A stretch of DNA of 64,000 nucleotides from Anas platyrhynchos. Lineage: Eukaryota > Chordata > Aves > Anseriformes > Anatidae. A model generated the notes under the pieces. The model did not search any database. It saw nothing but the letters and a program-made list of their open reading frames with translations, and was not told where the DNA came from. Where the stretch lies: contig NC_092604.1 of assembly GCF_047663525.1 (NCBI RefSeq), positions 13,971,001-14,035,000 of the forward strand, in the 5' to 3' direction. The translations under genes were made by a program, and so were the position numbers. Below are positions 1 through 14,190 of this stretch, piece after piece; the stretch's first letter is position 1, and the number at the start of each line of letters is the position of its first letter.

Positions 1-3000
1 AGCTGGCAGGAATCCGGAGGCACTGCGGGCACCAACCTGCAGCCTCGCAGGGCAACGCTGGGGCTGCTTGGATGGAAGTAACACCTGTACAGCGCTTTGC
101 GGGAAAAAATGCTCAAATGCCGTGTACTGACAGCTTTCGTGCTTTCACCAGGAAGCCCAGCTGGCCTGCTTGTGGTTCAGCGTGCCCCTCTGCTGCCGGC
201 TCTGGGTGCAGGCATGGTTCAACCTGAATGGTGCTGATCAGGAGGCCAATGGGGCCGTGCTCCGGCCACGCTCCAACCCCGCTCAAGGGGACTGGCCTCC
301 TGTCACTGTCCCTCTTTGTGCTCCTGCCCGGCCTGGCACAGCCCTGCCATGCTCACTGTGCCGTGCTGGCGGCTGGGCGGGTGGCGTTCCGTGCAAGCTG
401 TGGTCTCCCTGGGCACAACTCAAGTTTCTGTAGGCATTCACGGAGGGTTTATTGTCTTGTGCTGCGGCCTTCAGTGCTGCTCACCAGCAGACTGGAAGCA
501 GAGACTCGGCTGTTCTGCACGGTTCTTGCTGCAGAGCCTGTGCCCCAGCAGTGCTGCCCAGCCCTGCCGTGGGACCCCCGGCGCAGGCAATGCATGGCCC
601 GGCCTGAGCCCCGGCACAGGGCAGCGCCCAGACCCCCCCCCCCCGAGGCTCCCTGGTTCCTGCAGGCAGGCTCTGCCATGGAGCACTGGTGGGCGAGTCT
701 GTGTTCCCATGCTTCCCCCCCACCCCCCAGTGCTATTTATTTCTTCACTGTCTTAACTCAGGTATGGGGTTACTTGAGGGTTCTCTTTCTTCTTTGTCAT
801 CTTAAATTCAGGCAAGATTTTCTTCAAAATCCACCATTTTAATCTTTGTTCTTTTTTGTTGGTGTTGTTTTTCAGTTTAGAGATTTTTGTTTACTGGTTA
901 TTATTTACTGACATAGGGCTAAATTTGTCTTCAGCTTGTGTTAGGAACAATTTTCTTATTTACTCAGTAATGAATTACTTGTTTTTTTCCCCCCACCCCA
1001 ATAAGTCAAGAGTCATTTGATGATATTTGCTTGCTGTTATTTTTGATTTCAATAGCATTACAGATGAGTTTTTATATTATGTAACCAGTTCAGGAATATT
1101 TCAGTGACTTTATTTTATTTTTTTAATCTAAGGCTTCTCAGATGCTCACAGACTTCTGTTGAGCTTAAATGTTTCCATCATTAATAAATATTTCATGTGA
1201 AGCTTTAGATCATGACATGTACATCATTCTTCCTGGACAAGTCAAAACATTTAAGTTCTTCATCTCATATATGGCTACAGTTTTCAAAAATATACAAATC
1301 TGAAATGGAAAAACATCTCCGGTCTTCTAGAGGGAGTCCTACTGCAGGTCAAAAAGCTCTCGTAAGCATGTAGGTAAAGATATTAAGTAAACTTGGATTT
1401 TTAAGAGTCACAGGAGCATTTGATAAAGTTTGCCCTGTATTTCGTGAAGGGGTACCGTAAGTGACTGTTTCATTGCCTCTTAAAAAACTGCTTTTGATAC
1501 CCATAGTAAATGAAGTCTAGGCAGATTGAGATCAAGGCATTTGATCTGGTCTTGTATCAAAGACTGTTAGTCTGAGCTACTTGAGATCTCCAGGACTACA
1601 TATTTGGCTTTTATCTACAATTCTGTCTTGATATCCCTTCACTGGGAAATTGTATTTAGAAAGAAAAGAGAAGGAAGAAAAAAACGCAGAGGCTTTACTG
1701 AAGAACTTCTGTAAGTTCTGGACTAACTTGAAATTGCTCAGAGATACAGAAGTGCATAGTATTGCCAAATGGCAACACAGAGCATTAACTCTATTTTTCT
1801 GCAAGGATTTTCCTTTAGACATACCTACCACATTCCTGGGGGGAGGTGTGTGCCGGGGGGGGGGGGGCAATTCTGTGCTTGCAGGTATTGCAAGCATTGC
1901 AACGGAATAAGGAATCAGCAAAGTAATTATTTGAACAATAATGAAAGATCTTCAACACATGTACGTGATATTGTTGCTAGATTGGGGTTGTCCTGAAATG
2001 CGGTTTTCATTCCCTTTAATTACTGTGATAATCAAAATAGCAATTTTCATCAAGCTTTCATGGAAAACTCTAGATACACCCTTGTTCAAATGTTTCTGTT
2101 TGTTTTAAATAAGCTTTAAAGATTAGAATTCCTAAAGCAAAACTATCCTCATTGAAATACCTAAGGTATGTTATTACTAGTAAGAATTGTTAAACTTTCT
2201 TTATATTTAATTCTAAACAGGTTAATAAAATATATTAATTCTATGGAAAGCCTTACACAAATTCATATGAAAGAAAAGGAAAAATTGCTATGCTGTATTT
2301 TCCAATTATTTCAGAGTGTTTAATTGATTGTAACTTATGCCAGAACTTTTACCTAAAGCAGCAACAAATATATTTGAATATATACAAAATTCACCTAGCA
2401 TTTATTTCTTAAGCTGGTTAAACACAACTATAAAAATCCAAGCATTTACCTTGTTGTGATTAGATGCAGCAGATGCCCTAGAAGGTAAGGCGCAGTGATG
2501 TTTCTATGTGCAGTTGAGAAGAAGCCCGTGGAGGATTAGGGTGTGTTAAGTCTCTCTTCAGACAGGTGCACAAACACTTCCCCCTTTTAGGTGCTACCTG
2601 CTCTTTACTGGACGTTTATTACAAGTCAATGCAATTTCACAAAGCACCTGCATGCAATAAAAACCTATTACATGTGTGAGGCCTTAAGGAAATTAACGGT
2701 TCCTCCCTAGGGATGCATATTTTGTTAAGATGTTTATTACAGATGAAGTGGTCCTGGGGTAAAACATTAACAAGTTGTAGAGTGATAAAAGGAATTTTAT
2801 CATTTCTCAGTGACATAAATAGGAAGAAACCTTTAACTAAATCTATAAAATTCCTGTTTCCTAATGAATTTGCTTTAACTATTTATTAACTGGATGAACT
2901 TTTTCAGGACGTGATTTGTTTTTCTTCTTCCTTATCCCCTTCCTCCCACTGCCAAAAGCCAAGCAGAAGCAATCCAGGGTCTGTAAACTGATGTGAGCTC

Positions 3001-6000
3001 CATTGTCCAAAAAAGAATCTTCGCCTCACCATCAGTTTAAAAAATAATAATTCTCCTTTGTGAGCTTAAGGAAGAGCCATAAAACTCAGCTCACTCCTGT
3101 AATACTGATTTTAGCATTAAATGTAGCCTTACATTTCTGTATTGCTATAAATAATGCTAACTCATACCACATAAATTGCAAGTTTTATCTTAAGGTTCAG
3201 TCCAGCAACTTTTTTGGTTACCATTACAAATGCAAATTCTTTTTTCTTTTCTTTTTAACACCACATTAACCAAGTTTGTCTGTGCACCATTATTAGAGAT
3301 GAAAGCATAGAATACTGGCTTTGGACTAAGAATGCTCAATCTAATTGAATTATATGAATGTAGTTAAATGTCTACTTCAGAAAGGCTATATTCACTTTCA
3401 AGATTAGTTACTCCAAGAGTTAATGGGCTATTTAAACAACATAGTCCAAGAGCCAAACACAGGTGGGCTGTGTTAATAACTTTATTTAAACCGTTTTTTC
3501 CCCTTTTGAGAGGCACAAGCCATCCATTAATGCATTCATTAGAGTTTATGGCATAGTTCTGCTTTTCTCCTAATGACACTATCCAGACTCAAACTTGCTC
3601 AGCTAATTTAGCCCAGCTGCCCTTTGCCTCTCAGCAACAGGTCTCTTGTTCTTCGCTCATACATGCTGAAGTGTCATGATGATTAGTTTTTGGTCATTGC
3701 TGCTCTTTGCAATATTCTTTTGTGTATTCTCTGCACCAGGAGTTACTTTCCCTTCATTTTTCTTTGCTGAAAAGTTTGTGTAAAGCAGCTGTTGGAAAGG
3801 GCATGGTGGCACAGAGGCATCACCACACTTGCTGCAGCACTTGCATTCCAATGTGATTGAGCATAATGGTTTATTACTTTACTCTGACCAAACAAGCTCA
3901 CAGGTTTCAATATCCCGTTCTGCTGAAGGTATTTGCAGCAGTTCTTTGCAACTGTGACATCTAAGCTTTACCTTGACTTTTCAGTTTAAAATCCAATCTA
4001 AAAATGCTTTTTACTGATGTCATTACAGTTGTAAAATATATAACTGAGGACAGAAGTGCCTATTTCTTCCAGTAGCTACAATGCAAGTAACCTGTGTATG
4101 TTTAATAATGAATTCCCCAGGTACCAATGAACATCACAACGAATAAGAATTACCTAAGTGTCACTCAGAAATTAGCAGCCAGGAACTATGTGGATGGATT
4201 AGAATCTGCATGGTCGGCTACTAACATTGGCAGGGTTTCTTTTGGAATATTTTATCAGTTTGTTCCTAGGACTTTTGTGTTAGCTGTTGACTTCCACCTT
4301 GAAATACTGCCTCTGCCTTGTACAAACAGTGAGAGGTGTCTTAACCATTGCCAGATATCGGTATTTGTCCCAGTCTTGTTTGAGAAGGACCACAATGCCA
4401 GTGAACTCGAATGACCGTAGGCATGAGCATTCATAGATACTTACTAACAGATGTATTTGCAGGACTAATGGCTTAGAACATTTCTGAACTGATATGTAGA
4501 GATAGGAATACAATTTTAGCAGGCGTGCAGTATGCTGCAGATACCAAATGTTTTTACTTTCTCATGTATCAGCTGTGTGCATGATTTCTCCTGAGTCACA
4601 CTGCAGAGCCTCTACACATAGGAATCACAGTGTAAGGAATTTCCTTTCATTAATCTGGTAAGGTGGTATGTGCACCTCTGACACCATATCAGTAGTGATG
4701 TACGTTGCCTATTGGACCGCTTTATGCAGTACACAGTCCCGAGTGCTGCTGCTGAGCAGTTCTGTCCAGCCATGCTGCTCATGCTCTGCAGACTCAGCTT
4801 GGCACCTGCACTGGGGCAGTGCTGGCAGGGATGGGCTGCAGGGATGAACTCAGGCCGGACAGGCATCTTGCTAGCCCACCATTTGGGAGGGATCGAGCTT
4901 CCGTAAGATTCACCTGACTTTGTGTGTTGTCGTGCTGCATGTTCCAGGAGGAACAGAGGGACTGCTTCATACACCTCAGTGACACCGTGCACGGCTTGGG
5001 ACAGGCACCTGTGCCTTCGTGCCAGATCCTGTCCATCTCAGGCATCTGCCACAGGAGAGTGTCAACGTGTGGAGTGTGCAAGTCCTTGCATCCAGCCCAA
5101 ACGCATGCCCATGTCAGAGGGACTTGCTGTCCAACAGACAGTGCATTTAGTCCCCAGCTGGGAGGCAGGGAGGGTGGGAGCAGATGGGGAGACCAGCACT
5201 GGCTGGCTCTGACTCTTTCAGCCCTCCATTTTGGTGAGGAGGTGCTGACAGCTCAGCCCCAGTGTATTTGAGGACGATGCCCTCTCAGGCAGGTCCCTTC
5301 TGTTGCTGGTGCTGCTGCCCCGTGCCACAGCTCTGGCTCCAGGCTGCTGCTCTGGCCCTGCCACGGCAGGGAGAGGAGTGCCACTGCATACAGAGGCAAG
5401 TAACCTCTCTTTTCTACCCCTTCCCTTTCCATAGTCCATGGGTCATGAGGAAATCACAGCCAAAATCATGGCTGCTAGTGAGGTTTTGTGGATTCAACTG
5501 CTTCTCTTGGAATAATTTAAAAAATGAAAATGGGGAGGATCTGGAGTTATTTTCTTTGACATTGCCCTTAGGCATTCCCTTTGTAGCAGCTTTCCTAGGT
5601 GAACAGCGGTGCAGGGGGCTCTGAGCTCCAGGAGCACACGTGCTCCCTGCGGGTGTCACTGTGCTGGCAGAGGCAGTGCTTCGCAGAACTTCAGCCACCC
5701 AGAAAGAGAAAGGTTAAATGTGCAAATTGGACTGGTGCCCCAGTCCAAAACTGGCCTAGGTCATTTAGTAGCAGGACAGGTGCAAGGTGTTGTTTAGGAT
5801 CAACACATTGGAGAAGAATGCAAATACTTTATTTAGCCTTGGTGGATGAAGGGAGTAGGAGACTTTTTTTTATTTGACTTTATTAATTGTAACTAAAGCT
5901 AACAGCTAGCATTGAAAAATATAGACCAGTGAAAAATGTGCCAGGTCCCAAGTTCTCTGTTCTGTTTGCCCACCTCTGTCCACCCATTGCTGCGCCAAAT

Positions 6001-6189
6001 AGCTCTTCTGAGGCAGACAAGCAAGTACCTGAATGCCAACCTGAATACCTTCTGCCACGATTGACTTTAAGTGTCTGGTAGAAGGAGGCCTTTAAAGAGC
6101 GGGTGAGGGCAGGAAAGATGGCAGTGATGAGAATCAGGAACCTCAGGAGTCAGATGCTGGCACTCCCGTCTGTATCCACCCATTTAACA
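1..6189. other. Intergenic DNA, no gene seen
   Basis: Bases 1-720 are moderately GC-rich but poor in CpG. 840-4,560 is AT-rich and has a G-rich tract at 1838-1867. 3,360-3,560 reads like possible conserved noncoding sequence (CATTAATGCATTCATTAG-type homeodomain words near 3,522). 4,560-5,700 is GC-richer again. Open frames are short, overlap on both strands and match nothing known. In mammals MVB12B lies upstream of LMX1B on the same strand; I recognise none of its exons here. Confidence 0.6.
1838..1867 (+). repeat. G-rich tract with 13-G run
   Basis: Six G at 1838-1843 and thirteen G at 1855-1867, separated by AGGTGTGTGCC. It is a short G-quadruplex-prone tract in AT-rich intergenic DNA with no recognisable role. 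Confidence 0.85.
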
Positions 6190-6242
6190 GTTGAACTTGA
6201 TGATCTTGGATGTCTTTTCCAACCTAAATGATTCTGTGATTT
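6190..6242 (+). mobile_element. CR1 LINE 3' tail fragment
   Basis: The stretch holds GATGATCTTGG, GTCTTTTCCAACCTAAATG and ATTCTGTGAT in order. This is the characteristic 3' terminus of chicken-repeat-1 (CR1) non-LTR retrotransposons, which end in short ATTCTRTG-type octamers instead of poly-A. Only about 50 bases are recognisable; the sequence before it has diverged or belongs to flanking DNA. There is no coding capacity. It supports a bird or other sauropsid source. Confidence 0.85.
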
Positions 6243-9200
6243 TCAGGAAACTTCATGCCCACAGATCCAGGTCTTGCCTGCTGTACCAAATGCAAAACAA
6301 GTGGCAGGGCACTTTCTTGTGATGGACAAAGGAACAAGAAAAATAGAGACAGAAATATTTTCACTTGTGGTGAGACATGATCAGGGGCCAAGACCCTGCA
6401 GTGAATCTGGGTGCTGAGGCAGATGAGTAACCCAGCACAACATGCATCCCAGTCTATGTGCTGGATGCTTCGTGCAGTCCTGCTGTTTGGCTTGGCAGGG
6501 CAGAACTCGCTCTGCTCCGTGCTGCTGGCACAATGCTAACTCCTGCACCAGGACATCCATGGGCCGGGAATCCTGTGCCACTCAGAGCATTGGCTGCCTC
6601 CAGCCAGTCACCCAGCACTGACCACAGCTGGGCCAGCGTGGAGCCTGGGAGAGCCTAAACCCTACTATAAATTGTGTGCTGATTCCTAACATGATATAGG
6701 GTGACGTGTTGTGTGATAACATGCATCTTACAGTTCATTAGAGGGCTGCTTCTGAGGCTGCAAAAACAATGAATGGAGGAGGAATGAATGGAAGGAAATG
6801 AATGGAAGGCTTGAACATGCATAAATCTCCCTGCATGCTGCTCGTATATCACAATGTGTAAACCTGCAAGGGAAGGAAACTTTACCTTAAACACAAATTA
6901 ATTGAACGTTTTCCATACTTCTTCATTTTGGGTGGTCTTAGATTTGTCTTTGATTTACCATAATTTTTCTTCTTTTATTCTGCATAATTACTTTGTGCTG
7001 CTCATAACTCATTCACGGTCCCTTTTCATCCTCTCTTCTGGGGCTCCATCTGCATGGAGAAATGTCCACGCAAGTGTCAGATCTTCAGAAGAAAAGCTTT
7101 GGGTGATGAGGTAGTGTCTTTGTTTTGCCTTTGTGAATTGCAGTAGGAGCAGAAGTTTTCTGGTTGTGTTCTTACTACGAATGTATGCTGGTGACCAGCA
7201 ACCACAGCAGCGCAGGAAGGAGCAGGGGGTGCGCTGTGCCCTCCCTAGCCCCCCTTGTCCTGCTTGCCCAGTGGGGTGCTGCTCCTCTGAGGCAGAGCAA
7301 GTATGGCACAGGGTGGCAAGGAGGTTGCAGGTTGTCCTTGCTGCACCCTCCCGTGGCTGCAGACCCTGCTCCTCCATCACCAGGCATGGGGGGGGGCATG
7401 CTGCAGGCCAGGGCCGCCCCTGCAGCAAGGGGAGCTGCATGCAGGTCAGTGCTGCACCTCTGCGGGGCACAGCACCTTTGTGCAAGGCCTAAACTGACAC
7501 TAATGGGGCTATGAAAGGTCTCTGGCAGGTGATACAGTGTCTGTTGGTGGCAGCCTGGGAGCTGCCCTGCTCCTGCCATAGAAGGGAGTTGCAGGGAGTT
7601 CCCCTTAGGTCCCCAGTTACGAACATGAGTGAGAAAGCCCCCTCAGGCGTGGGCACACTCTGGACACTGGTCCCAGTGAAAATCGGACAAGCCGAGGCTG
7701 CTCGTTTGGGATTGTATGGAAACAAAGCTGCTCTGCCAGCAAGGGAGGCCCCTTTCATTTAGCTGATCTCAGGGATCCCACTTTGGCAGGCTCCCTGCCA
7801 GGAGCACGTGGGGCCGCTGGCACCTCCAGGCCATGAGGTGGGCACCTACCAAAGCAGGCACCTCCCACGTGCAGCTAGGTGAAACCCCGCAGCAATACTC
7901 TTGCTGCAGACCAGGAGCCATACCACAGCTGCTGTGATGGCCTCACGTAATGAATGTAGTGCACCCCAGCCTACAACAGGAGATCCCCTGGTGATCCATC
8001 ATCCACAAATTCTTCTGCAATGTGCTCTCCATAATTTCCGCTAGGCAGAAGTTTGAAAACGTTTTCCTCTTTTCAGTACTTTGGTGTGAACTGCTTTATT
8101 ACTCCAAGGAGCTTGTCTGGCATCAGGCACAGAGTCATGTTGCTGATGCTGCTGTGATGCAAACCATCTGAAAGCAATTGCAGCACAAGTCAGGTTTTGT
8201 CATCCTGCCCAGTTAATGAGTTTATCCATGTGCTAGGATCCCTGTTTCTAGCAAAGATACCATGTAATTTTGCTCACTTTTGGAAATGCTGTGAGTTGTG
8301 CCAGCACAGATGATGCTCTCAGCTGGAAGATACAGGTGAGCAGTATGAGGTTACCCAGCTATGTGGTTACCCGAGTGGTTGCTGCTAAAGCTGTCTTCCC
8401 AATAGCAGTGCAAGCACTATGCAAAAATTTGATTTATTTTTTTTATAATTAGCACCTGGGACAGTCAGCTGGGAATCATTGCTTCATTGTGCAGCTCCCT
8501 GCAGCTGCAGTGGCAAGTGAATGCACTGTGTGGGCCACCAGCTGCGGTGGCCTTTCCCAGCTGTCTCTCTTCCACTGCGCTGGGCTGCCAGCATTCCTCC
8601 CTGCCAGCCAGGTCTGCCCTGCAAAGCTTAACTGCAGTCCATTTCAACATTTGCAGAATTATCTTTAACAGATCACAAACATCTGAAGTAAAAATACTGT
8701 GGGAGGGTTAGTTGCTTTCTTCAGCTGCAAGGCAGCATAGCCTAGAGCAGAGCAAAGGCAGTCAGCAGGGGAGGGGCTGCTCCTCACTGAACCATAAATA
8801 TTTGTGATCCAGGTATCAAGGATTGCTGAGGTCACAGCACTGTTGTTTGCTGTTGCTGTTATGCTACTTGGATATTTCGTGTATTTCACAGTGTATTTGC
8901 AGGCACAGCTGTGTGCGTGTGCAGAGGGGCTGGTGGTGCTGGAGGTTTCAGTGCTCAAGGCCGGGCACAGGCAGCCCCCCTCAGCCACCAGGCTCTGCCC
9001 AGAGCCTGGGCTTGCTCCCTGAGGAGAAAGGGAGGGGATGTGGGTGGCACAAGGCTTGGTAGGCTCGCAGGTGGATTTGTGCCTTTAAGTGCTTATGAAT
9101 GAAATTCAGTGTTGCACTTCTCTAGACCTTCTACAGACAGTTGTGTCCTCACGTTAATCAATATTCCTGAGGTCAGACGTGCTGTCTGGTATGCACGCCT

Positions 9201-12111
9201 GGCAGCAGGCCTGCCTGCTCCCCCTTGCTCACACAGCTGCTGTGCCATGCATTGGCTTCCAGGTGGGAACAGGCAAGATCCCAAGTGCTGGACACCAGTA
9301 TTTTGTGACTCTGATGAGGTTTCCAGCAGTGAGAAGTGAGGAACCAGGCAAGGTCACCTTAAAAAGTCAGTGCAAAGAGAGCCCCCATGAGCTTAATCCA
9401 AGCAGCAGAGTAGAAGACCGGCATGAACACGTTAACTAAAGCGAGCTTCGTCCCACTGGGGCAGGGGAGCTGCTCTGGCTCAGCCCAGCAAGCGCTGCCC
9501 AGTGCTGCCGGGGGCACATCACCCGAGCTCACCCTGGAGGGCACAGGGTGGGCAGGGGCCAATCTGTGTCTGCCAGATGACAAACACACACAACTTTATG
9601 GCTCCCCATACCCCAAACTCCACCTGACCCCAGACCCACAAACCTGCACAGCTGGGGGCACAAGGGGCCATGCGGGGAAAGGCGCCAGGGTCGTGCCTGG
9701 GGAGAGACCACGTGAATGTGAAAAACTTACTCTGCAGAAGGGAGAGCTGGGCCCAACAAGCATCTACAACGTACCTGGATGAATTGGAGCAGGATGTTAG
9801 AATTGTAACATCTTGTGACCCTAACGCTTTCATCTGCAGTAGCAGTGAAAGAGTTAATGCATTAGTTAAAATGATTTTTAGCGTGGGTCTGAACTGGGGC
9901 TGACAATCCATTATTCATAACTCTTCAGAAACTTGTAGCTTAATTCTTTTCTTTTTCTTTCATGATTTACAGAATATTACAACTGTAAGCACTTTGCAGT
10001 TGGATTTTTATTGCATACTCCAAAGTGAAGAATTACGATTCAGGATTCATGATGAGCAAATGTGTTCTGGTGTTTGTACATCCTTTTCATCTTCTCTGCC
10101 CCCATCTATAGCTTACCCCCTGCTCAAAGCAGGGAACTTCTGCCATGTATAGGAGCGAGCAGTGCTGAAGCAGCTTTGCCGTTGCACTTAAGAGGTGAAA
10201 TGCCACAGGCACACATGGAGTAGGAGGTGCTGCACTGTACCCAGAGCAGCCAGCTCTGGATGTGAGTGAGAGCTCCTTGCACGTTCTGGCAAGCCAGCAT
10301 GTAGGCTTGTGGGGCATCTTAGCAGTGCTGAGACAAACGATGAGCATTGGAATGGGTCCAGCATGACTTTTTTCACAGTTGTGTCCACTTTGCTACTTCA
10401 CTGCACCCTGAATGCCAGATCTGCCCCAAGAGGTGGCAGATGTGAGCCTAAAGTGTGGCCACCTCTTCATTTGAGTTTAAGCTAAATGTTCTGTTCTGCC
10501 TGAGGCACAGGCTGCTGGGAGGAGGACTGGATGGAGACTGAAAATTTTAGAACTGGCTGGAGGCTGAAAAGTTGCCTTCTGCAGCAGTGTTCACCAGGGC
10601 ATGCCAGCATCCTGCCCAGTGTCGGACTTGCAGAGCAGCTCCTTGTTTCTGCTCCAATTAGCTCCTTAAAGATAATTGCAAGAAAGTTAAGGCACTTACA
10701 ATTTAGAAACACCCTCCTCAAGGCGGACGTGAAGTCATCTTTTTGAGGGCTGTTGCAGCAAATGTAGTTAAGGGGTTATGCATTGTCCAAAAGCATTTGG
10801 GAGCCTCTGCTGCAGCTATCCATGGCTCTGGAAGGACAACTGCAACAAGGGATAATTTTTCATTATGGACAAGAGAATTATGAGGTACAAACGAGTGCAC
10901 CCAAGAAGATTAATAAATTACTCAGGATTAGCTCCAGTGATGGGTAGATCTGCTGTGTGCAGCATTAGCCTGGCAGGACAGACAGGATCCTGTGCAGTGT
11001 TTGTCACAGATCAGAAACACTAGCCCTTTGACAGATGCCACGTAGATCTTCATTTCCAAATTCACCCATCTGAGAAACATCTGTGTGCTTAGGCTGGCAA
11101 ATCTCAAGGAATGCTCTGCCAAGCAGTCTGCTTCCGCTTTTATAGCTCTGTAATCCTCGCTTGGGATTCCTCCTTTAAAAAGAATAGAAGTATGTGCAGC
11201 TCTTCAGGAAAACTGCGTAGGTCCAGGAGAAGTCTGTGAAGAAAAGATTCATGGCATGATCAAAAAGCACCCAGGCCTTTTACAGACAGGGCTCAATAGG
11301 TGCTCTGAACAGTTATAAATAACAGAAAGGAGGAGGGAACAGATTAAAGAGCTGCATGTGAAGCATAGGCACAGCTATGGGGTTTACTTGCTGCTCTTAC
11401 ACAGCAAGACAGCCCCAGGGCCGCAGCAGGGTCACGCCTGTGCAGAGGCATTGCCCAGCACAGGAGGACAATGGGGGCTGTGAGACTCTGCCATTTGTCA
11501 GCCTGAACCACAAAGGGGTTCAGGGCTCATTTTAGGCACCTGATGTTCGGAGATTTGGAATTGTCCTTGCAAATCCCACCTCAAAATGAGCACCCTTGCA
11601 GAATTTGCATTGTTTCGGTCATCCAGCATGTGACACAAATGCTTTGTAAACAGAGCTGTTAGTGTTTGTGCACCAGGCTGGTTGATTGGCATGCAAAGTT
11701 AAACAGTCACCTGAAGAACTGAAAATACCGGAATGCTAAATCCTTATTCCAGATATCCCTGTTTATTCATCCCAGTTCTGCGATATCCCAAGGTTAGTAC
11801 ATCCCACTGGCAAGACCTTCAGAGCTCTGCAGCTGCTGGTGGGATACACATTCCTGGAGTCTGCAGCCTTCTGCATTTACATTTGCACTGTTTGTGGATC
11901 TATTTTTTATTATTTCAGGGAGAAATTTTCCTGATTTTTTTGCTGATAAGTAGAGGGAAAAGCAAGGATAAGGAGAGAAAATAGGAGAAAATAAGCAGAG
12001 CAGCAAAGCTATACACAGTGAGTATGCAGCTTCAGTTTCTTCTGGGTGTCCTCAAGGAAGGTCTGTGTGGATGCAACACGGATGCTCCTCTCATGGGTTT
12101 CATATCAGTTC

Positions 12112-12160
12112 GTTTTTTTGTTGTTGGTTTTTTTTTTTTTTTTGTTTTGTTTTTTTTTTT
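12112..12160 (+). repeat. T-rich low-complexity tract
   Basis: Runs of up to 16 T interrupted by single G residues (TTTTTTTG, TTGTTGG, TTTGTTTTG types). Low-complexity DNA in a CpG-poor intergenic stretch. Confidence 0.85.
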
Positions 12161-13710
12161 AAGCAGTGTTTATGCTGCTTACTTATTAGGTTCACACACT
12201 CCCAAAAATGTCAGAGAGCATTAAGTGTCAAATACTATTTTGCTCTTCATCCGTTTCTGTTTGGTTCCTTCCCTGCAAAGTTTCCTTTTGTTATTAAACT
12301 GCACAAAGGAACCCAGCTCAGCTTTACATAACTTCCCTCTGTGCATTAACCCAGCTTGCCTGACAGGCCTCCTAGCTGAAACTTAGTCTTTCCCGTGGCT
12401 TGGCAGAAGGAAAAGCATTCTCAACAGCAGATGTTCACCTTGTTGGTGCTTGAAGCCACCAGTCTGTCTCCCCGCCAGGTTTCTCCCACCAGGAGCAATG
12501 GCACATGCATCCTGGTGAGCTCTGCTGTCTCTGTGCTCACTGTCTGCAGTCTGGGACAGACACAGGGAGGTTAAACCTTGTCTGGCCATGTCCAGCAGCG
12601 TCTCAGTAGTTCTGTAAATGACACCCAAATCTGGAAACACAAGTCTCCGCTGAAACCAAGGTGTTTTTCAGCAGGGTGCTAGAATGTATTTGAGCTAGAA
12701 AGAAAGAGAAGTGAAGCAGGAGAGAAAGGAGCAATGTTAACATGTAACACTTGCCTATGCAGCATTTGGTATGTGCCAGAACATATCTCCTGCTTCTGGG
12801 TTTCAGGTGCCTCAGGGATCCTGAGTGCTCTCCATCCCTCTGGCCACAGCTGTGAAGCCACTTCTGTCCTGGAAATTGCTTCTGCCCCTGCCCTGGCAGT
12901 TACAGTGCTTGGGGGCAAGAGCAAGGCAGGGCTGCCTGCAAGCAGAGGGGAGAGAGACAGCAGGAGCAAGGGGAGTGGGGCTCCTTTTTTCAAGGCGGGA
13001 ATGATTCTCCATGCAGTTGTCCTCACGTGTAATGAAATGTAGCACTTTTTCACAAAGCAGCACTTTGAGATGCTACCAATGTCCATCCTCTCTGCAGGAG
13101 CAGCAGGTGCTGGGTGCTGGGTGCTTGGAGCAGCTCCTTGAGCTGGGCACTAGCTTAGTCCTTGGGAGCCACAGGGACAATGCTCACACTGAGGATGCAG
13201 ACCAGCAGGGAAGAGGTGTGAGCAAATGTACAGGTATCACTTGTCGTGTGCTCTTGAGCAGGTTTGTGAACATTTCCCATGTCCCTGCTTTTTTTCCCTC
13301 CCCTTGGCAGCCTGCAGGTGAATTCTCTCAATACCACATCTCTTCCTTGGTCTTTTGTGTGTGTGTGCGCCTTCACCTCTTTTGGAGTCACAGGCTCCTG
13401 TGCTAGTTATAAAATAGGGCCCATTTTCCATAGAGGATTTTGAATTTGGGGCAATTCTGTGAGTAGAGGAGGCTCTGGATTTTCCATATACAATCCACAG
13501 CAGTCACTAGGGTTTTTTTATGCCTTTGGTTTTTGTTCTATTTTGAGAGGAACCTTTGGAGGAGTATTAATAGCCTAAGGGCTGCCCCAATTTTTTCCAT
13601 TTGTGCAGGAAAAATAATATTGATGAGGAGGGGCAGAGACACCCACAGCACCCTCAGGGCTAAAGATATTTCATAGGAAATTGTTGTTTTCAGACAGATG
13701 AAAGCAGAAT

Positions 13711-13789
13711 CCTTTCTTCCCCTTCCCCCCACCTCTCACCCCTTCTCCCCCCCCCCCTCCTCCCCCCACCTCTCCTTCCCCTTTTTTTT
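13711..13789 (+). repeat. C/T-rich (pyrimidine) tract
   Basis: About 80 bases of almost pure pyrimidine with long C runs (an 11-base C run near 13747-13757), broken by a few A. It may adopt triplex or i-motif structure. No gene context. Confidence 0.8.
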
Positions 13790-14154
13790 GTAAGTGCATG
13801 CAAGGAAACAAGAATAGCCATTCAGTTGTGCTAATATTTTCCCCTTGGATCCAGGGTCTGTCTTGGTGGAGCTTGCTCTCAACTACCTTAAGTGAGATAC
13901 TAAAATAGAATAGGAACATGTTTTGTTTTTCAAAACGTATCCCCCAGGAGCCAGGCCCAGTAGGCTAATGGTACAGCAGGCTTCGGACTGCTCCCCACGG
14001 GCACAGAGGATGATGCTCAGTGGTGGCAGGTCTGTCTCCTCTGGAGCTGCATGACTGTAGTGGTGGCTTTGCAGCCAGGCCAGGGTGGTGGATCACCACA
14101 GTGCTGGAGAAACCTCGCCTTATCTCCCTGACCACATCTGGGCATCTACACCAT

Positions 14155-14190
14155 GTTTTGTTTTGTTTTGTTTTGTTTTGTTTTGTTTTT
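14155..14190 (+). repeat. (GTTTT)7 pentanucleotide microsatellite
   Basis: Seven uninterrupted GTTTT units plus one T. A similar but shorter array of TTTTG type is at about 20,065-20,090. Confidence 0.95.

Larger units (their letters stand above)
6243..14154. other. Intergenic DNA, no gene seen
   Basis: Mixed composition, mostly 40-55% GC with depleted CpG. There are several GC-richer patches (about 7,180-7,900, 9,180-9,700, 12,780-13,250) where frames are open on both strands without recognisable products. 9,790-9,880 is a compact stretch with GAGTTAATGCATTAGTTAAAA that may be a conserved noncoding element. A T-rich run sits at 12,112-12,160 and a pyrimidine-rich run at 13,711-13,789. Confidence 0.55.
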
